A stretch of DNA of 64,000 nt, from NCBI GenBank assembly GCA_037440925.1, contig JBBITF010000009.1, positions 7,374-71,373 on the forward strand, read 5' to 3'. Both the position numbers and the translations under genes were made by a program. Positions 17,618 through 26,560 of the stretch are shown here, one piece after another. This stretch comes from JAABUE01 sp037440925 (GTDB lineage: Bacteria > Chloroflexota > Anaerolineae > Anaerolineales > Villigracilaceae). Each line of letters begins with the position of its first letter. Position 1 is the first letter of the stretch. The notes beneath the pieces were generated by a model. It had not been told where the DNA came from and searched no databases. It saw only the letters and a program-made list of their open reading frames with translations.

Positions 17618-18805
17618 ATGCGTTCGAAGATGTTTTTGGCGCTGTTGATTTTGGCGCTCGCCAGCGCTTGTTCTGCCTCTTCCCAAACGACGCCTGCGGA
17701 GATTTTTCCCTCTATAGCCCCCTCGCCGGAGTCGGCCCCCAATAGGCTGGCTACTGTTGCGCCGCTTGCCCCGGCCGAGATCAGCGGGCGGTTGGTAGAG
17801 AATCCCGACATTGTTGCCTTACACATGCTGGACGAACTGAATGGTTGGAGTCTGGCTGTCAGCGCTGTCCTGCGCACCAACGATGGCGGTGCGACCTGGC
17901 GGGATGTCTCGCCGCAGGGTAAAACGGGATTCGGCTACGGCGTGAGTACGGCCTTCTTGAGCGCCGCGCAGGCCTGGGTGTTGCTGCCTGATGCGGTTGA
18001 TCCGCTGGGGAGCGGCATTCTGTATCGCAGCGAGGATGGCGGTGGGACGTGGACGCCCATCCAAGTCCCTTTTGGCAGCGCCGATCTATCCTTCCCCGAT
18101 GAGCAAAACGGCTGGGCTATGGTTGGCCTGGGGGTGGGCGCAGGCAATATGGGGGTAGCGATTTACCGCACTACCGACGGCGGCGCGACTTGGGAACAGG
18201 TCTACACCAACGACCCCACCCTGCCAAACGCCGCCGAAGGCTTGCCGCTGGCCGGACTTAAGAACGACCTGACGCCGTTGGACGCGCGCACCGCCTGGAT
18301 TAGCGGCGTGATCTACGCGCCCGAAACTTTCTATTTTTTCAAAACCAGCGACGGCGGACATTCCTGGGTCGAACAGCCCTTGCCGCTTCCGCCAGGGACG
18401 CAAAGCGCGGAGATTTCGATTGATGCCGGGCCGATCTTCCTCTCGGCGCAAGACGGCGTGCTGCCGGTGCGCTTCAGCGGCGAGACCTCCAAAACGGCCT
18501 TTTACGTCACGCGCGATGGCGGCCAATCCTGGCAGTTCCAGGCCTCCATGCCGGGCGCGGGCGCGGTAGATTTCGTCTCGCCGTCTGAAGGCGTCTTCTG
18601 GACTGGCGAGCAGTTCTTCGTCACCTCCGACGGCGGCGCGTCTTGGACCTCGGTCAGGTCGGACGTCCTCTTTGGCGAGGCCTTTGCCGGCATGGACTTT
18701 GTAGACGCGCGCAGCGGTTGGGTATGGACCTATGACTTGAGCGGTCACTACGGTTTGTACAAAACCAGCGATGGCGGGCAGACGTGGCAGCCTTCGATGA
18801 AATGA
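17618..18805 (+). CDS. lipoprotein with seven BNR/YCF48-like beta-propeller repeats
   Basis: A 395-residue exported lipoprotein. The signal peptide ends in a lipobox LASAC with Cys18 as the lipidated residue, followed by a serine/proline-rich tether. Seven repeats of the T-x-DGG-x-(T/S)-W type (for example RTNDGGATW, RSEDGGGTW, KTSDGGHSW, KTSDGGQTW) are spread over the length, as in YCF48/BNR propellers related to photosystem II assembly factor Hcf136 and to sialidase Asp-boxes. No sialidase catalytic residues are seen, so a binding or assembly role is more likely. AAGGAG precedes the start. Its stop overlaps the start of the next lipoprotein gene by four bases. Confidence 0.85.
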   Translation: MRSKMFLALLILALASACSASSQTTPAEIFPSIAPSPESAPNRLATVAPLAPAEISGRLVENPDIVALHMLDELNGWSLAVSAVLRTNDGGATWRDVSPQGKTGFGYGVSTAFLSAAQAWVLLPDAVDPLGSGILYRSEDGGGTWTPIQVPFGSADLSFPDEQNGWAMVGLGVGAGNMGVAIYRTTDGGATWEQVYTNDPTLPNAAEGLPLAGLKNDLTPLDARTAWISGVIYAPETFYFFKTSDGGHSWVEQPLPLPPGTQSAEISIDAGPIFLSAQDGVLPVRFSGETSKTAFYVTRDGGQSWQFQASMPGAGAVDFVSPSEGVFWTGEQFFVTSDGGASWTSVRSDVLFGEAFAGMDFVDARSGWVWTYDLSGHYGLYKTSDGGQTWQPSMK

Positions 18806-19728
18806 GAGCGGCCAAACGTGGGCTACTGCTGACGATTTTTCTGCTTTTGCAGGCCTGTTCTGCGGCGGGGACGCCTGATGCGCTTCCTTCCCCACCGCTG
18901 TCGGCTTCCTCACCTTTAGAGGGGATTGTTTCCCCCACTCCCCTTCCCCCTTTTCTGGAACAAGTGCGCAAGGCTGAATATCCGCTGGGCGCGGTAGATG
19001 CGCCGCGCACGGTGCGCCTGGTCAATGGGCGCTATGCCGAGGGCAGTTCTGGCGCCAATACCCTGATCGTGACCATGACTGACTTCCTGGCTCTGGGCGA
19101 CCTGGACGCAGACGGCGAAGACGAGGCCGCTGTGTTGGTGGCGGAGCAGTATGGCGGCGCGCATACGTATTATTTTTTGGCCGTCTACCGGCAGGAGGCC
19201 GGCCGGGCTGCATATATCGCCTCTATCTTTTTGGATGATCGTCCTCTCATTCATGCCTTGTCTATCCAGCAAGACGAAATCTACCTGGAGGCGTCTGTTC
19301 ATACGGCAGATGACCCCACCTGTTGCCCGTCTGAGCGGGGGATACATCGTTACGGGCTGAATGCTCCTAACCTGGTTTTGACTTATTATGCCACTCAAAC
19401 GCCTGGCGGTCAGCCGCGTTCTGTGACCATCGAGGCGCCGCTCGATGGGGCGCAAGTCTCTGGCAGGCTGCGGCTCAAGGGCAATGTCAGCGTCGCGCCT
19501 TTCGAGAACACCCTCATCTACCGCCTGTTCGACATGGGCGGCGTAGAGCTCTCGGCCGGCCCGTTAGAAGTGACAGCAGCCGAGCCTGGCGCGCCGGGCG
19601 TATTCGAAACGGCCATTGACTTGGGCCATATCCTTGCCAATACCACCATCCGTATCGTGGTTCAAGACCTCAGCCCGGCCGATGGTTCATTGCTGGCGCT
19701 GGACTCGGTCACGGTAGCGGTGAAATGA
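18802..19728 (+). CDS. lipoprotein with C-terminal Gmad2-like domain
   Basis: A 308-residue protein translationally coupled to the previous gene (ATGA overlap at 18802-18805). The signal peptide has the lipobox LLLQAC with Cys19. The central part (about 55-190) is acidic and unassigned, with an ALGDLDADGEDEAAVL segment like an FG-GAP/calcium-binding loop. The last ~100 residues, from TIEAPLDGAQVSG, match the Gmad2 immunoglobulin-like domain known from sporulation/germination and LpqB-related lipoproteins. It is probably an envelope protein working with the propeller lipoprotein. No sporulation genes are nearby. Confidence 0.75.
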   Translation: MRAAKRGLLLTIFLLLQACSAAGTPDALPSPPLSASSPLEGIVSPTPLPPFLEQVRKAEYPLGAVDAPRTVRLVNGRYAEGSSGANTLIVTMTDFLALGDLDADGEDEAAVLVAEQYGGAHTYYFLAVYRQEAGRAAYIASIFLDDRPLIHALSIQQDEIYLEASVHTADDPTCCPSERGIHRYGLNAPNLVLTYYATQTPGGQPRSVTIEAPLDGAQVSGRLRLKGNVSVAPFENTLIYRLFDMGGVELSAGPLEVTAAEPGAPGVFETAIDLGHILANTTIRIVVQDLSPADGSLLALDSVTVAVK

Positions 19729-19824
19729 TGGCCGCCGCGCGGCTATCTGCCTGACGCTGCTCACATTTGGGTTGATTGGGTATTAGGGTGGTATCCCCCG
19801 TTGGAAACACCTCTGTTCTGCCTC

Positions 19825-19853
19825 TTGACCTACACCCTGAAATTTGATATGCT
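19825..19853 (+). promoter_or_regulatory. promoter of tetR / beta-oxidation operon
   Basis: TTGACC at 19825-19830 and TATGCT at 19848-19853 with a 17-bp spacer; the start of transcription falls inside the adjacent palindrome. Confidence 0.7.
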
Positions 19854-19857
19854 TAAA

Positions 19858-19875
19858 CTACCGACCGTTCGGTAG
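19858..19875 (+). promoter_or_regulatory. TetR-type operator palindrome
   Basis: CTACCGA and TCGGTAG half-sites separated by four bases. It covers the predicted transcription start and lies 9 bp before the TetR start codon, the classic position for autorepression. Confidence 0.75.
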
Positions 19876-19884
19876 GGAGACCCC

Positions 19885-20445
19885 ATGACCAGAGATGACA
19901 TCCTCGATGCCGCAGCGCAGGTATTTCGCCAAAAAGGCTTCCACGGCGCCTCTATGGCCGATATTGCCGATGCGGTTCAACTGCAAAAGGCCAGCCTGTA
20001 TCATCATGTGTCCAGCAAACAAGAAATCTTGCTGGCCCTGCTCGACCGTGCGCTCAACATGCTCATTGAGCAGATTGGCGCTGTAGCGAACCAATCTCTG
20101 CCGGCCGACGAAAAACTGCGCCAGATGATTTGCGCCTACCTGGTCAGCCTGGCCGAACACTCTGATTTGTCCTCTGTATTGCTTTTCGAGCATCGTTCCC
20201 TTGAGCCTAAACAGCGTCAACGTCACGTCCCGCAGCGCGACCGCTTCGAAGCCTTGTGGCGGCAGGCGGTAGAACAGGGCGTGCGTGAGGGCTTGTTTGC
20301 TTGCCCTTCCCCTGCCATGGCTGTCCGCGCTTTGATGGGCGCGTTGAACTGGACGCTGACCTGGTATCGTCCTGACGGCGCCGACTCCATCGAGCAAATT
20401 GCCGGTCAATACGCCGATTTGTTCTTGGACGGGCTGCGAAAGTGA
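19885..20445 (+). CDS. TetR/AcrR family regulator of the beta-oxidation operon
   Basis: A 186-residue repressor. Residues 5-50 form the TetR helix-turn-helix (ILDAAAQVF, then SMADIADAVQ and KASLYHHV), and the rest is the helical ligand and dimer domain. GGGAG precedes the start. It is the first gene of a seven-gene unit for fatty acid breakdown and a palindromic operator overlaps the promoter, so the likely ligand is an acyl-CoA, as in FadR/PsrA-like TetR proteins; the ligand is inferred from context only. Its stop codon overlaps the GTG start of the next gene. Confidence 0.9.
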   Translation: MTRDDILDAAAQVFRQKGFHGASMADIADAVQLQKASLYHHVSSKQEILLALLDRALNMLIEQIGAVANQSLPADEKLRQMICAYLVSLAEHSDLSSVLLFEHRSLEPKQRQRHVPQRDRFEALWRQAVEQGVREGLFACPSPAMAVRALMGALNWTLTWYRPDGADSIEQIAGQYADLFLDGLRK

Positions 20446-21572
20446 ATACCCCGTCGTATGCCCTCTTCCAAACTCGTTCTGGCGTGCGCATTCATCGCCT
20501 GCCGCTTGCCGTATTTCCGAACATGTGGGGCAATGCCTATTTGGTTGAGGCGGGCGAGATGCTGGCGCTGCTCGATAGCGGTTCGGGCAGTCCTTCTTCC
20601 AATGAAAGCCTGCAAGCCGGCTTTGAGACGGCCGGACACCGCTTTACAGACCTGACTCACATCTTGCTCACGCACGGCCACATAGATCACTATGGCGGCT
20701 TGCCTTTTTTGCGGGAGCGCACTTCTGCTCTCATCGGCGTTCACGAACTGGATTTGCCCATCATTGCCCGTCATGAAGAACGGCTGGCTCTGGTAGGGCG
20801 CCAATTGGAAGCCTTTCTCTGTCGGGCGGGCGTGGCCGATCAGCAGCGCGCCGAACTGCTCCAAATGCATCGCTTTACCAGAGCCCTCTATCGTTCCACG
20901 CCGGTGGACTTCACGTATGAAGCCGAAGGTATGCGGGTCGGTCCTTTCGAGATGATTCACTTGCCCGGACATTGCCCCGGCCATGTGGCCCTCAAATTGG
21001 ACGACGTGGTCTTTTGCGGCGACCTGGTTTTGGAGGACGTTACCCCGCATCAATCTCCCGAGGACCTGCTTCCGTTCATGGGAGTCTGGCACTATCTGAC
21101 GTCTTTGTCTGCTCTCGAGGCATGGACGCGGGAGACCAGCCTGGTGCTGAACGGTCATAACGAGCCGATCGCTGACTTGGCGATGCAGGCCGAGGCGATC
21201 CGTCAGCGTCTCCAACGCCGCCTTGAGCAAACCCTCCAGGCCCTCGAAACGCCGCGCACCATAGCCGAAGCCGCTGAAATCGTGTATGGCAAGGTGGAGG
21301 GCTATAAGGCTTTACTGGTCATCGAGAAAGCAGGCGCGTATGTCGAGTATCTTTACCAACGCGGTTTGCTGGCAATAGAACCCTCCGCCGCCAGCCCCGG
21401 CAAATGGGAAGAGGGTCAACCGGCGACGGTTCTCCGCTACTTTCGTTTATCGGATTTTGCTGACCGGCCGGTGTTGCCGATCAGAAGTTCGTATGTATCT
21501 TCTCGAAAAGAAGAGAGCGAAAAAGTGGACGCGCGCAACACGCTCAAAGCGCTTCGCACCCCTATCGCTTGA
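20442..21572 (+). CDS. metallo-beta-lactamase-fold hydrolase
   Basis: A 376-residue cytoplasmic hydrolase. The zinc-binding motif THGHIDH gives His78, His80, Asp82 and His83; a later LPGHCPGH and FCGDLV supply the third histidine and the bridging aspartate; NGHNEPI supplies the final histidine. The C-terminal ~100 residues look like a winged helix, as in LACTB2/RNase Z-related and thioesterase-like members. Starts with GTG overlapping the tetR stop (GTGA), so translation is coupled. In this operon a thioester (acyl-CoA) or lactone hydrolase role is plausible, but the family covers many reactions. Confidence 0.85.
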   Translation: MNTPSYALFQTRSGVRIHRLPLAVFPNMWGNAYLVEAGEMLALLDSGSGSPSSNESLQAGFETAGHRFTDLTHILLTHGHIDHYGGLPFLRERTSALIGVHELDLPIIARHEERLALVGRQLEAFLCRAGVADQQRAELLQMHRFTRALYRSTPVDFTYEAEGMRVGPFEMIHLPGHCPGHVALKLDDVVFCGDLVLEDVTPHQSPEDLLPFMGVWHYLTSLSALEAWTRETSLVLNGHNEPIADLAMQAEAIRQRLQRRLEQTLQALETPRTIAEAAEIVYGKVEGYKALLVIEKAGAYVEYLYQRGLLAIEPSAASPGKWEEGQPATVLRYFRLSDFADRPVLPIRSSYVSSRKEESEKVDARNTLKALRTPIA

Positions 21573-21614
21573 GAGGATACTTTGTGTCCATCATCTTACC
21601 AAAGGAGAGAGTGT

Positions 21615-22712
21615 ATGTATTCATTTGAACCCAATGAAGAACAACAAATGCTGATTGACGCCGTCAGCCGTTTTGCAGTCAATGACTTGCGGCCGGTGGC
21701 GCACGACGCCGAGGAGGAGGGTAAACTTCCGCCAAAAATCATCAGCAAGGGCTGGGAGATGGGCGTGCTGCAAGCCTCTATCCCTGAAGCCTATGGCGGT
21801 TTTGGAGAGCATTCTGCCGTAACCGGCGTGCTGGCAGCCGAGGAGATGGCCTATGGCGATTTGGCGGGGACGCTGGCCGTGATGACGCCCTCTCTGTTTG
21901 TGTTGCCCATTTTGCTGGCCGGCACAGAAGAGCAGAAGAAGCAATACATCCCGCCGGTCATCGAAGCCGATTGGCAGCCCTACACTGCCGCCCTGATTGA
22001 ATATGCCTTCGACTTCAATGCCTTCGAGTTGAGGACCACAGCCGTAGCCGATGGCGGGGACTATGTGTTGAACGGCGAAAAGACCTTCGTGCCGTATGCC
22101 AAAGATGCGCCGGCCATGATCGTGTACGCCAACCTGGACGGCCAAACGCAGGGATTCATCGTCCCCAAAACGGCAGCCGGCCTCTCGGTCGGTGAAGAAG
22201 CGGAGAAGTGGATGAGCCTGAAGGCGCTGCCCACGTACCGCGTTAAGTTAGAGAATGTCCGCATCCCCAAAGCCAATCGGCTGGGAGGCGAGGCCGGGCA
22301 TGATGTCAAACCCATTTTGGCGGCCAGTTGGGTGGCTCTGGCGGCGCTGGCGGTGGGCGTAGCGCGCGCAGCCTTTGAGTATAGCCGTGATTATGCCAAA
22401 GAACGCGAGGTCTTTGGCGTGAAGGTGGCGCAGAAGCAGGCGATTGCTTTCTTCCTGGCCGAGATGGCGACCGAAATCGAGGCCATCCGCATGCTCACCT
22501 GGGAGGCGGCCTGGAAACTGGATACCGGCGCAGAAGACGGCTACAAGGCGGCCTACCTGGCGTACATGGGCGCGGTGGATATGGCGATGATGGTGACAGA
22601 CCGCGCCGTGCAGATCTTAGGCGGCTATGGCTATATTCGCGAGTACCCGGTCGAAATGTGGATGCGCAATGGAAGAGGCTTTGCCACCTTTACCGGGCTG
22701 GCGATTGTATAG
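21615..22712 (+). CDS. acyl-CoA dehydrogenase-like protein lacking catalytic Glu (partner subunit?)
   Basis: A 365-residue acyl-CoA dehydrogenase fold with ACAD N (FEPNEEQQMLIDAV), middle and C domains (ILGGYGYIREYPVE). Two hallmarks are missing. The FAD/substrate loop normally read as TEPGAGSD is AALIEYAFDFNAF, and the C-terminal YEGT catalytic segment is replaced by GRGFATFTGLAIV with Thr360 where the base glutamate should be; the chain then stops. The gene follows an AAGGAG site and precedes an intact paralogue by 13 bp. Such unequal pairs occur in heterotetrameric FadE enzymes of actinobacteria, so I infer that this subunit pairs with the next one. It could also be a degenerate or differently acting enzyme. 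Assembly error is unlikely since the frame is open throughout. Confidence 0.85.
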   Translation: MYSFEPNEEQQMLIDAVSRFAVNDLRPVAHDAEEEGKLPPKIISKGWEMGVLQASIPEAYGGFGEHSAVTGVLAAEEMAYGDLAGTLAVMTPSLFVLPILLAGTEEQKKQYIPPVIEADWQPYTAALIEYAFDFNAFELRTTAVADGGDYVLNGEKTFVPYAKDAPAMIVYANLDGQTQGFIVPKTAAGLSVGEEAEKWMSLKALPTYRVKLENVRIPKANRLGGEAGHDVKPILAASWVALAALAVGVARAAFEYSRDYAKEREVFGVKVAQKQAIAFFLAEMATEIEAIRMLTWEAAWKLDTGAEDGYKAAYLAYMGAVDMAMMVTDRAVQILGGYGYIREYPVEMWMRNGRGFATFTGLAIV

Positions 22713-22725
22713 GCGGAGGCGAGAG

Positions 22726-23991
22726 ATGACAATTGAATTTGAAACCCCTAAGCCGATTGCGCAGCAGCAATATGTATTGAAGACCGTGGCCGAAAATATG
22801 ATGCGCTCGGTTTCGCGTGAAATGGACGAGAACGAACATGCTATCCCTTATGGATACATCGAGTTCATGCACGCTGCTATGAAGGCCACGGGCGCCGGCT
22901 CGTTAGCGCCCAAGGAGGAAAAGAAAGAAGAGGATGCCAACAAACCGAAACGTCCGCCGATTGGTTATCAGTTGCTGGCGCACATGATGGAGATGCTTTC
23001 GTGGGGCGATGTAGGGATGTACCTGGTGACGCCGGGCGGGGGGTTGGGCGCTGCGGCTGTACAGGCGGCTGCCACGCCGGAGCAAAAACAAAAATTCCTG
23101 GCGCGTTTTGCCGGCGAGAAACCCACCTTTGCTGCTATGTGCATGACCGAGCCGGGCGCAGGTTCTGACACCTCGGCGATCAAGACCACGGCTGTCTTAG
23201 ATGAAAAGACCAACGAGTGGGTCATCAACGGGGAGAAGATTTTTGTTACCGCTGGGCATAAGTCCATGGTGCCAGACGAGCATTTTGGCAAGGGCTTTAT
23301 TGTGGTGTGGGCCTCGATTGACCCCTCGGCCGGCCGCGCCGGGATGCGCGCCTTTGTCATCGAACAAGGCACGCCGGGCGTCACGGTGACCAAATTGGAA
23401 CACAAGATGGGCATCCGCGCCAGCGACACGGCGGCCATCTCACTGGTTGATGTGCGCGTGCCTTTCGACCACGTGTTGGGCAGCCCTACCGTCGAAAAGC
23501 AGACCGAGAAGGGCTTCAAGAAGGCGATGGCGACTTTCGATGCCACACGTCCGCTGGTGGCGGCTACCGGCATTGGCGTGGCGCGCGCGGCGCTGGAATT
23601 CGTCAAGGAAAAACTGGCTGAAAATGGCGTGGAAATCCGCTATGGTTTGCCGCGCAACAGACTGACCAGCATCGAGCGCGACGTGATTGACATGGAAGTG
23701 ATGCTGCGCGCCGGTTGGCTGATGGTCATCAAAGCGGTTTGGATGGCAGATAATTCCAGACCGAACGCGCTGGAATCCTCGATGAGCAAAGTCAAGGCCG
23801 GTGACGTGACGACCAAAATCACCCAAAAGGCTGTCGAGTTGCTGGGGCCGCTCGGTTACAGCCGCGAGTTCTTGCTCGAAAAGTGGTTCCGCGATGCCAA
23901 GATCACCGATATTTATGAAGGAACAGGTCAAATTAATAGACTGATTGTAGCAAGGCAAATCCTTGGTTACAGTGGAGCGGAACTCAGGTAG
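22726..23991 (+). CDS. acyl-CoA dehydrogenase
   Basis: A 421-residue flavoprotein that introduces the 2,3-trans double bond into acyl-CoA, passing electrons to electron-transfer flavoprotein. It has the intact CMTEPGAGSD loop, the LGPLGYSREF segment and the catalytic Glu398 in DIYEGTGQ, with RLIVARQIL behind it. There is an additional lysine-rich insert near residue 65 (KEEKKEEDANKPKR). The start ATG follows GGAGGCGAGAG. No etfAB is in the window. Its neighbour 13 bp upstream lacks the catalytic residues, so the two may form a mixed complex. Substrate chain length is not predictable here. Confidence 0.93.
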   Translation: MTIEFETPKPIAQQQYVLKTVAENMMRSVSREMDENEHAIPYGYIEFMHAAMKATGAGSLAPKEEKKEEDANKPKRPPIGYQLLAHMMEMLSWGDVGMYLVTPGGGLGAAAVQAAATPEQKQKFLARFAGEKPTFAAMCMTEPGAGSDTSAIKTTAVLDEKTNEWVINGEKIFVTAGHKSMVPDEHFGKGFIVVWASIDPSAGRAGMRAFVIEQGTPGVTVTKLEHKMGIRASDTAAISLVDVRVPFDHVLGSPTVEKQTEKGFKKAMATFDATRPLVAATGIGVARAALEFVKEKLAENGVEIRYGLPRNRLTSIERDVIDMEVMLRAGWLMVIKAVWMADNSRPNALESSMSKVKAGDVTTKITQKAVELLGPLGYSREFLLEKWFRDAKITDIYEGTGQINRLIVARQILGYSGAELR

Positions 23992-24041
23992 GTAGATAGT
24001 GTCTACGTTCCTACTTGTCTACGTACCTACCTGCCTACTTC
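23987..24041. repeat. degenerate GTAGGTAGA/CTACCTACC repeat
   Basis: The spacer before the hydroxyacyl-CoA dehydrogenase gene is made of GGTAGGTAGATAG, GTCTACG and CCTACCTGCCTACT units. The left and right ends form a 9-bp inverted pair (AGGTAGGTA/TACCTACCT). It overlaps the stop codon of the upstream gene and ends just before its AAGGAG site. Confidence 0.8.
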
Positions 24042-24057
24042 ACAAGGAGAGAAAACC

Positions 24058-26454
24058 ATGAAATATCACATCCATAAAGCCGTTGTAGTCGGTGCAGGCA
24101 CCATGGGGGCGGCGCTGGCGGCTCATCTTGCCAATGCAGGAATTCCTGTTACCTTGCTAGATATTGTCCCCAAAGATGCGCCGGCCGACGATAAGACGGC
24201 ACGCAATAAGATTGTCAACGCCGGCCTGGAGGCGGCCAAGAAATCTCGGCCGGCCTCGTTCGGTTCTTCGGATCAACATTCGCTGGTCAAGACCGGCAAC
24301 CTGGAGGATGATTTTGGGGTGATGGCCGAAGCCGATTTGGTCATCGAAGCCATTGTCGAGAATCTGAAAATCAAGCAAGGCCTGATGGAGCGCATTGATG
24401 CGGTTCGCAAGCCGGGCTCCATCATTGCGACCAATACCTCTGGCATTCCTATCAAAGATATTGCCGCCGGCCGTTCGGAGAGTTTCAAACAGCATTTCTT
24501 GGGGATGCACTTCTTCAACCCGCCGCGTTACTTGAAACTTCTGGAAGTCATCCCCACCGAGGATACTTTGCCCGAAGTGGTGGCATTCATCAAGCATTTT
24601 GGCGAATATCGGCTGGGGAAGGGCATTGTACTGTGCAAAGATACGCCCAACTTCATCGGCAACCGCGTGGCTTTTGGGACGGGCGCTTTTGCGCTTGATT
24701 ACATCTTGAAAAACGGTTATACCGTTGATGAAGTGGATGCCATCACCGGCCCGTTGATGGGGCGGCCTAAGACGGCCACTTTCCGCTTGATTGACCTGGT
24801 GGGCATTGACGTGTGGGAGCATGTCGGCAAGAATCTTGCGCCGGCCATCCCTTACGATACGTATGCCATGCCTTACCTGACTTCCGAGAAACCCAACCAA
24901 TTGATTGCTACCATGGTCGAACGCGGCTGGCTGGGCAACAAGACGAAAATTGGCTTCTATAAGGAAGTCCGCACCGAAGACGGTAAAAAAGAATTCTATT
25001 CCCTCGACCTGGAGACGCTCGAACATAAACCCTCCCAAAAAGTGCGCTTCGACTCGATTGGAAAGGCCAAAGGCATCGAGAATCTGGGAGAGCGTTTGAA
25101 GGTGCTGCTGGGCGAGAGTGACAAAGCCGCTGAGCTCGTCAAGGCGCTGACGTACCAGGGCTTCCAATATGCTTCTGCGTTACTACCCGAAGTTGCCGAT
25201 ACGGGCAAGCCTATTGACGACGCAATCACTTTGGGCTTTGGGCATGAAGCCGGCCCATTCGAGACCTGGGATATGCTCGGCGTCCAGCCGGTGGCTGAAG
25301 CGATGAAGGCTGCGGGCTATCCTCCGGCTGCTTGGGTAGAAGAGATGCTCAAGTCTGGCATCGAGACTTTCTATCAATATAAGGGCAATAGCAAGGTGGG
25401 CGTGTACGATGTCGTCCAGAAGAAATATGTTCCCATTGAACGGCCGGCGGGCATGATCCTCTTGAGCGACCTCAAAGCCGCCAAGAAAGTCATCAGCGAA
25501 AATGCTGGCGCATCGCTGTATGAGATGGGCGATGGCGTGGCTTGCGTGGAGTTTCATACCAAGATGAACGCGCTCGATGATGATATTTTCAATATTACCA
25601 TCGAAGCCCTCGATCGGCTTGATACAGAGTTTGACGGTCTGGTCATTGGCAACGAGGCCGATAATTTCAGCGCTGGCGCTAACTTATTCATGGTGGTCAT
25701 GGCGGCCCAACAGGGCATGTGGGACACGCTCAACGAGGCAGTTGCCAAATTGCAAAACCTGAATATGCGGATGCGCTACTCGCCCAAGCCGGTGGTCACT
25801 GCCCCGGCTGGCATGGCGCTGGGTGGCGGGTGTGAAGTTACCATGCACGGCTCGCGCATCGTGGCTGCCCATGAAACTTACATTGGTCTGGTGGAACTGG
25901 GCGCGGGCGTCATCCCGGCAGGCGGAGGCACAAAAGAATATATGCGCCGCATCATCAATCCGGCCATGCGCGTTGAAGGCGCAGAAGTGTTGCCTTTCTT
26001 GCAAAAAGCCTTCCTGCAAATCGGTCAAGCCAAAGTAGCCACCAGCGCTGCTGAGGCGCGGCAAATGGCTATTCTGGGCCCGGCCGACCGCATCGTCATG
26101 AATCGCGCGCACTTGCTCACCGAGGCCAAACGTGAGGTCCTGCACATGGTGGCTGCCGGTTACACGCCGCCCGCGCCGGAAATGATCTATGTAGCCGGTC
26201 GTGACATGCAAGGGGCGCTGCGCATCGGCGCGTGGTCATTCAACGCCGGCGGCTACATCACCGATTACGACTTGCACATCGCCCAAAAACTGGCCTACGT
26301 CATGACCGGCGGTAGCCTCACCAGGGCGCAATGGGTGAGCGAGCAATATGTCCTCGACCTGGAGCGTGAAGCCTTCCTTTCGCTGTGCGGTGAAGAGAAG
26401 ACCCAGGCGCGCATGTGGTCGCTGCTGAACACCGGGAAGCCGTTGAGGAATTGA
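24058..26454 (+). CDS. 3-hydroxyacyl-CoA dehydrogenase / enoyl-CoA hydratase fusion (FadN-like)
   Basis: A 798-residue bifunctional enzyme carrying out hydration of enoyl-CoA and NAD-linked oxidation of L-3-hydroxyacyl-CoA. The dehydrogenase comes first: Rossmann motif GAGTMG at 12-17, catalytic GMHFFNPP near 160, and two C-terminal dehydrogenase domains to about 480. A crotonase domain follows at about 490-720 with AGMALGGGCEV forming the oxyanion hole and VELGAGVIPAGGGT containing the catalytic glutamate. The order (dehydrogenase before crotonase) matches FadN of Bacillus rather than FadB of E. coli. AAGGAG 8 nt before the ATG fixes the start. Confidence 0.93.
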   Translation: MKYHIHKAVVVGAGTMGAALAAHLANAGIPVTLLDIVPKDAPADDKTARNKIVNAGLEAAKKSRPASFGSSDQHSLVKTGNLEDDFGVMAEADLVIEAIVENLKIKQGLMERIDAVRKPGSIIATNTSGIPIKDIAAGRSESFKQHFLGMHFFNPPRYLKLLEVIPTEDTLPEVVAFIKHFGEYRLGKGIVLCKDTPNFIGNRVAFGTGAFALDYILKNGYTVDEVDAITGPLMGRPKTATFRLIDLVGIDVWEHVGKNLAPAIPYDTYAMPYLTSEKPNQLIATMVERGWLGNKTKIGFYKEVRTEDGKKEFYSLDLETLEHKPSQKVRFDSIGKAKGIENLGERLKVLLGESDKAAELVKALTYQGFQYASALLPEVADTGKPIDDAITLGFGHEAGPFETWDMLGVQPVAEAMKAAGYPPAAWVEEMLKSGIETFYQYKGNSKVGVYDVVQKKYVPIERPAGMILLSDLKAAKKVISENAGASLYEMGDGVACVEFHTKMNALDDDIFNITIEALDRLDTEFDGLVIGNEADNFSAGANLFMVVMAAQQGMWDTLNEAVAKLQNLNMRMRYSPKPVVTAPAGMALGGGCEVTMHGSRIVAAHETYIGLVELGAGVIPAGGGTKEYMRRIINPAMRVEGAEVLPFLQKAFLQIGQAKVATSAAEARQMAILGPADRIVMNRAHLLTEAKREVLHMVAAGYTPPAPEMIYVAGRDMQGALRIGAWSFNAGGYITDYDLHIAQKLAYVMTGGSLTRAQWVSEQYVLDLEREAFLSLCGEEKTQARMWSLLNTGKPLRN

Positions 26455-26456
26455 GT

Positions 26457-26541
26457 TGTGTGCGTGTTTACATGGGTACTGTGTGTGCAGAGATAAGTAC
26501 ACAGGTATAAAGTACACACGTACACAAGTAACAGGTACACA
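26457..26541. repeat. degenerate GTACACA repeat
   Basis: The gap between the dehydrogenase and thiolase genes consists of GTACAC / GTATAAAG / GTACACAC units with variable spacing, ending 5 bp before the AAGGAG site of the thiolase. Confidence 0.85.
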
Positions 26542-26560
26542 GATGATAAGGAGATGAAAT

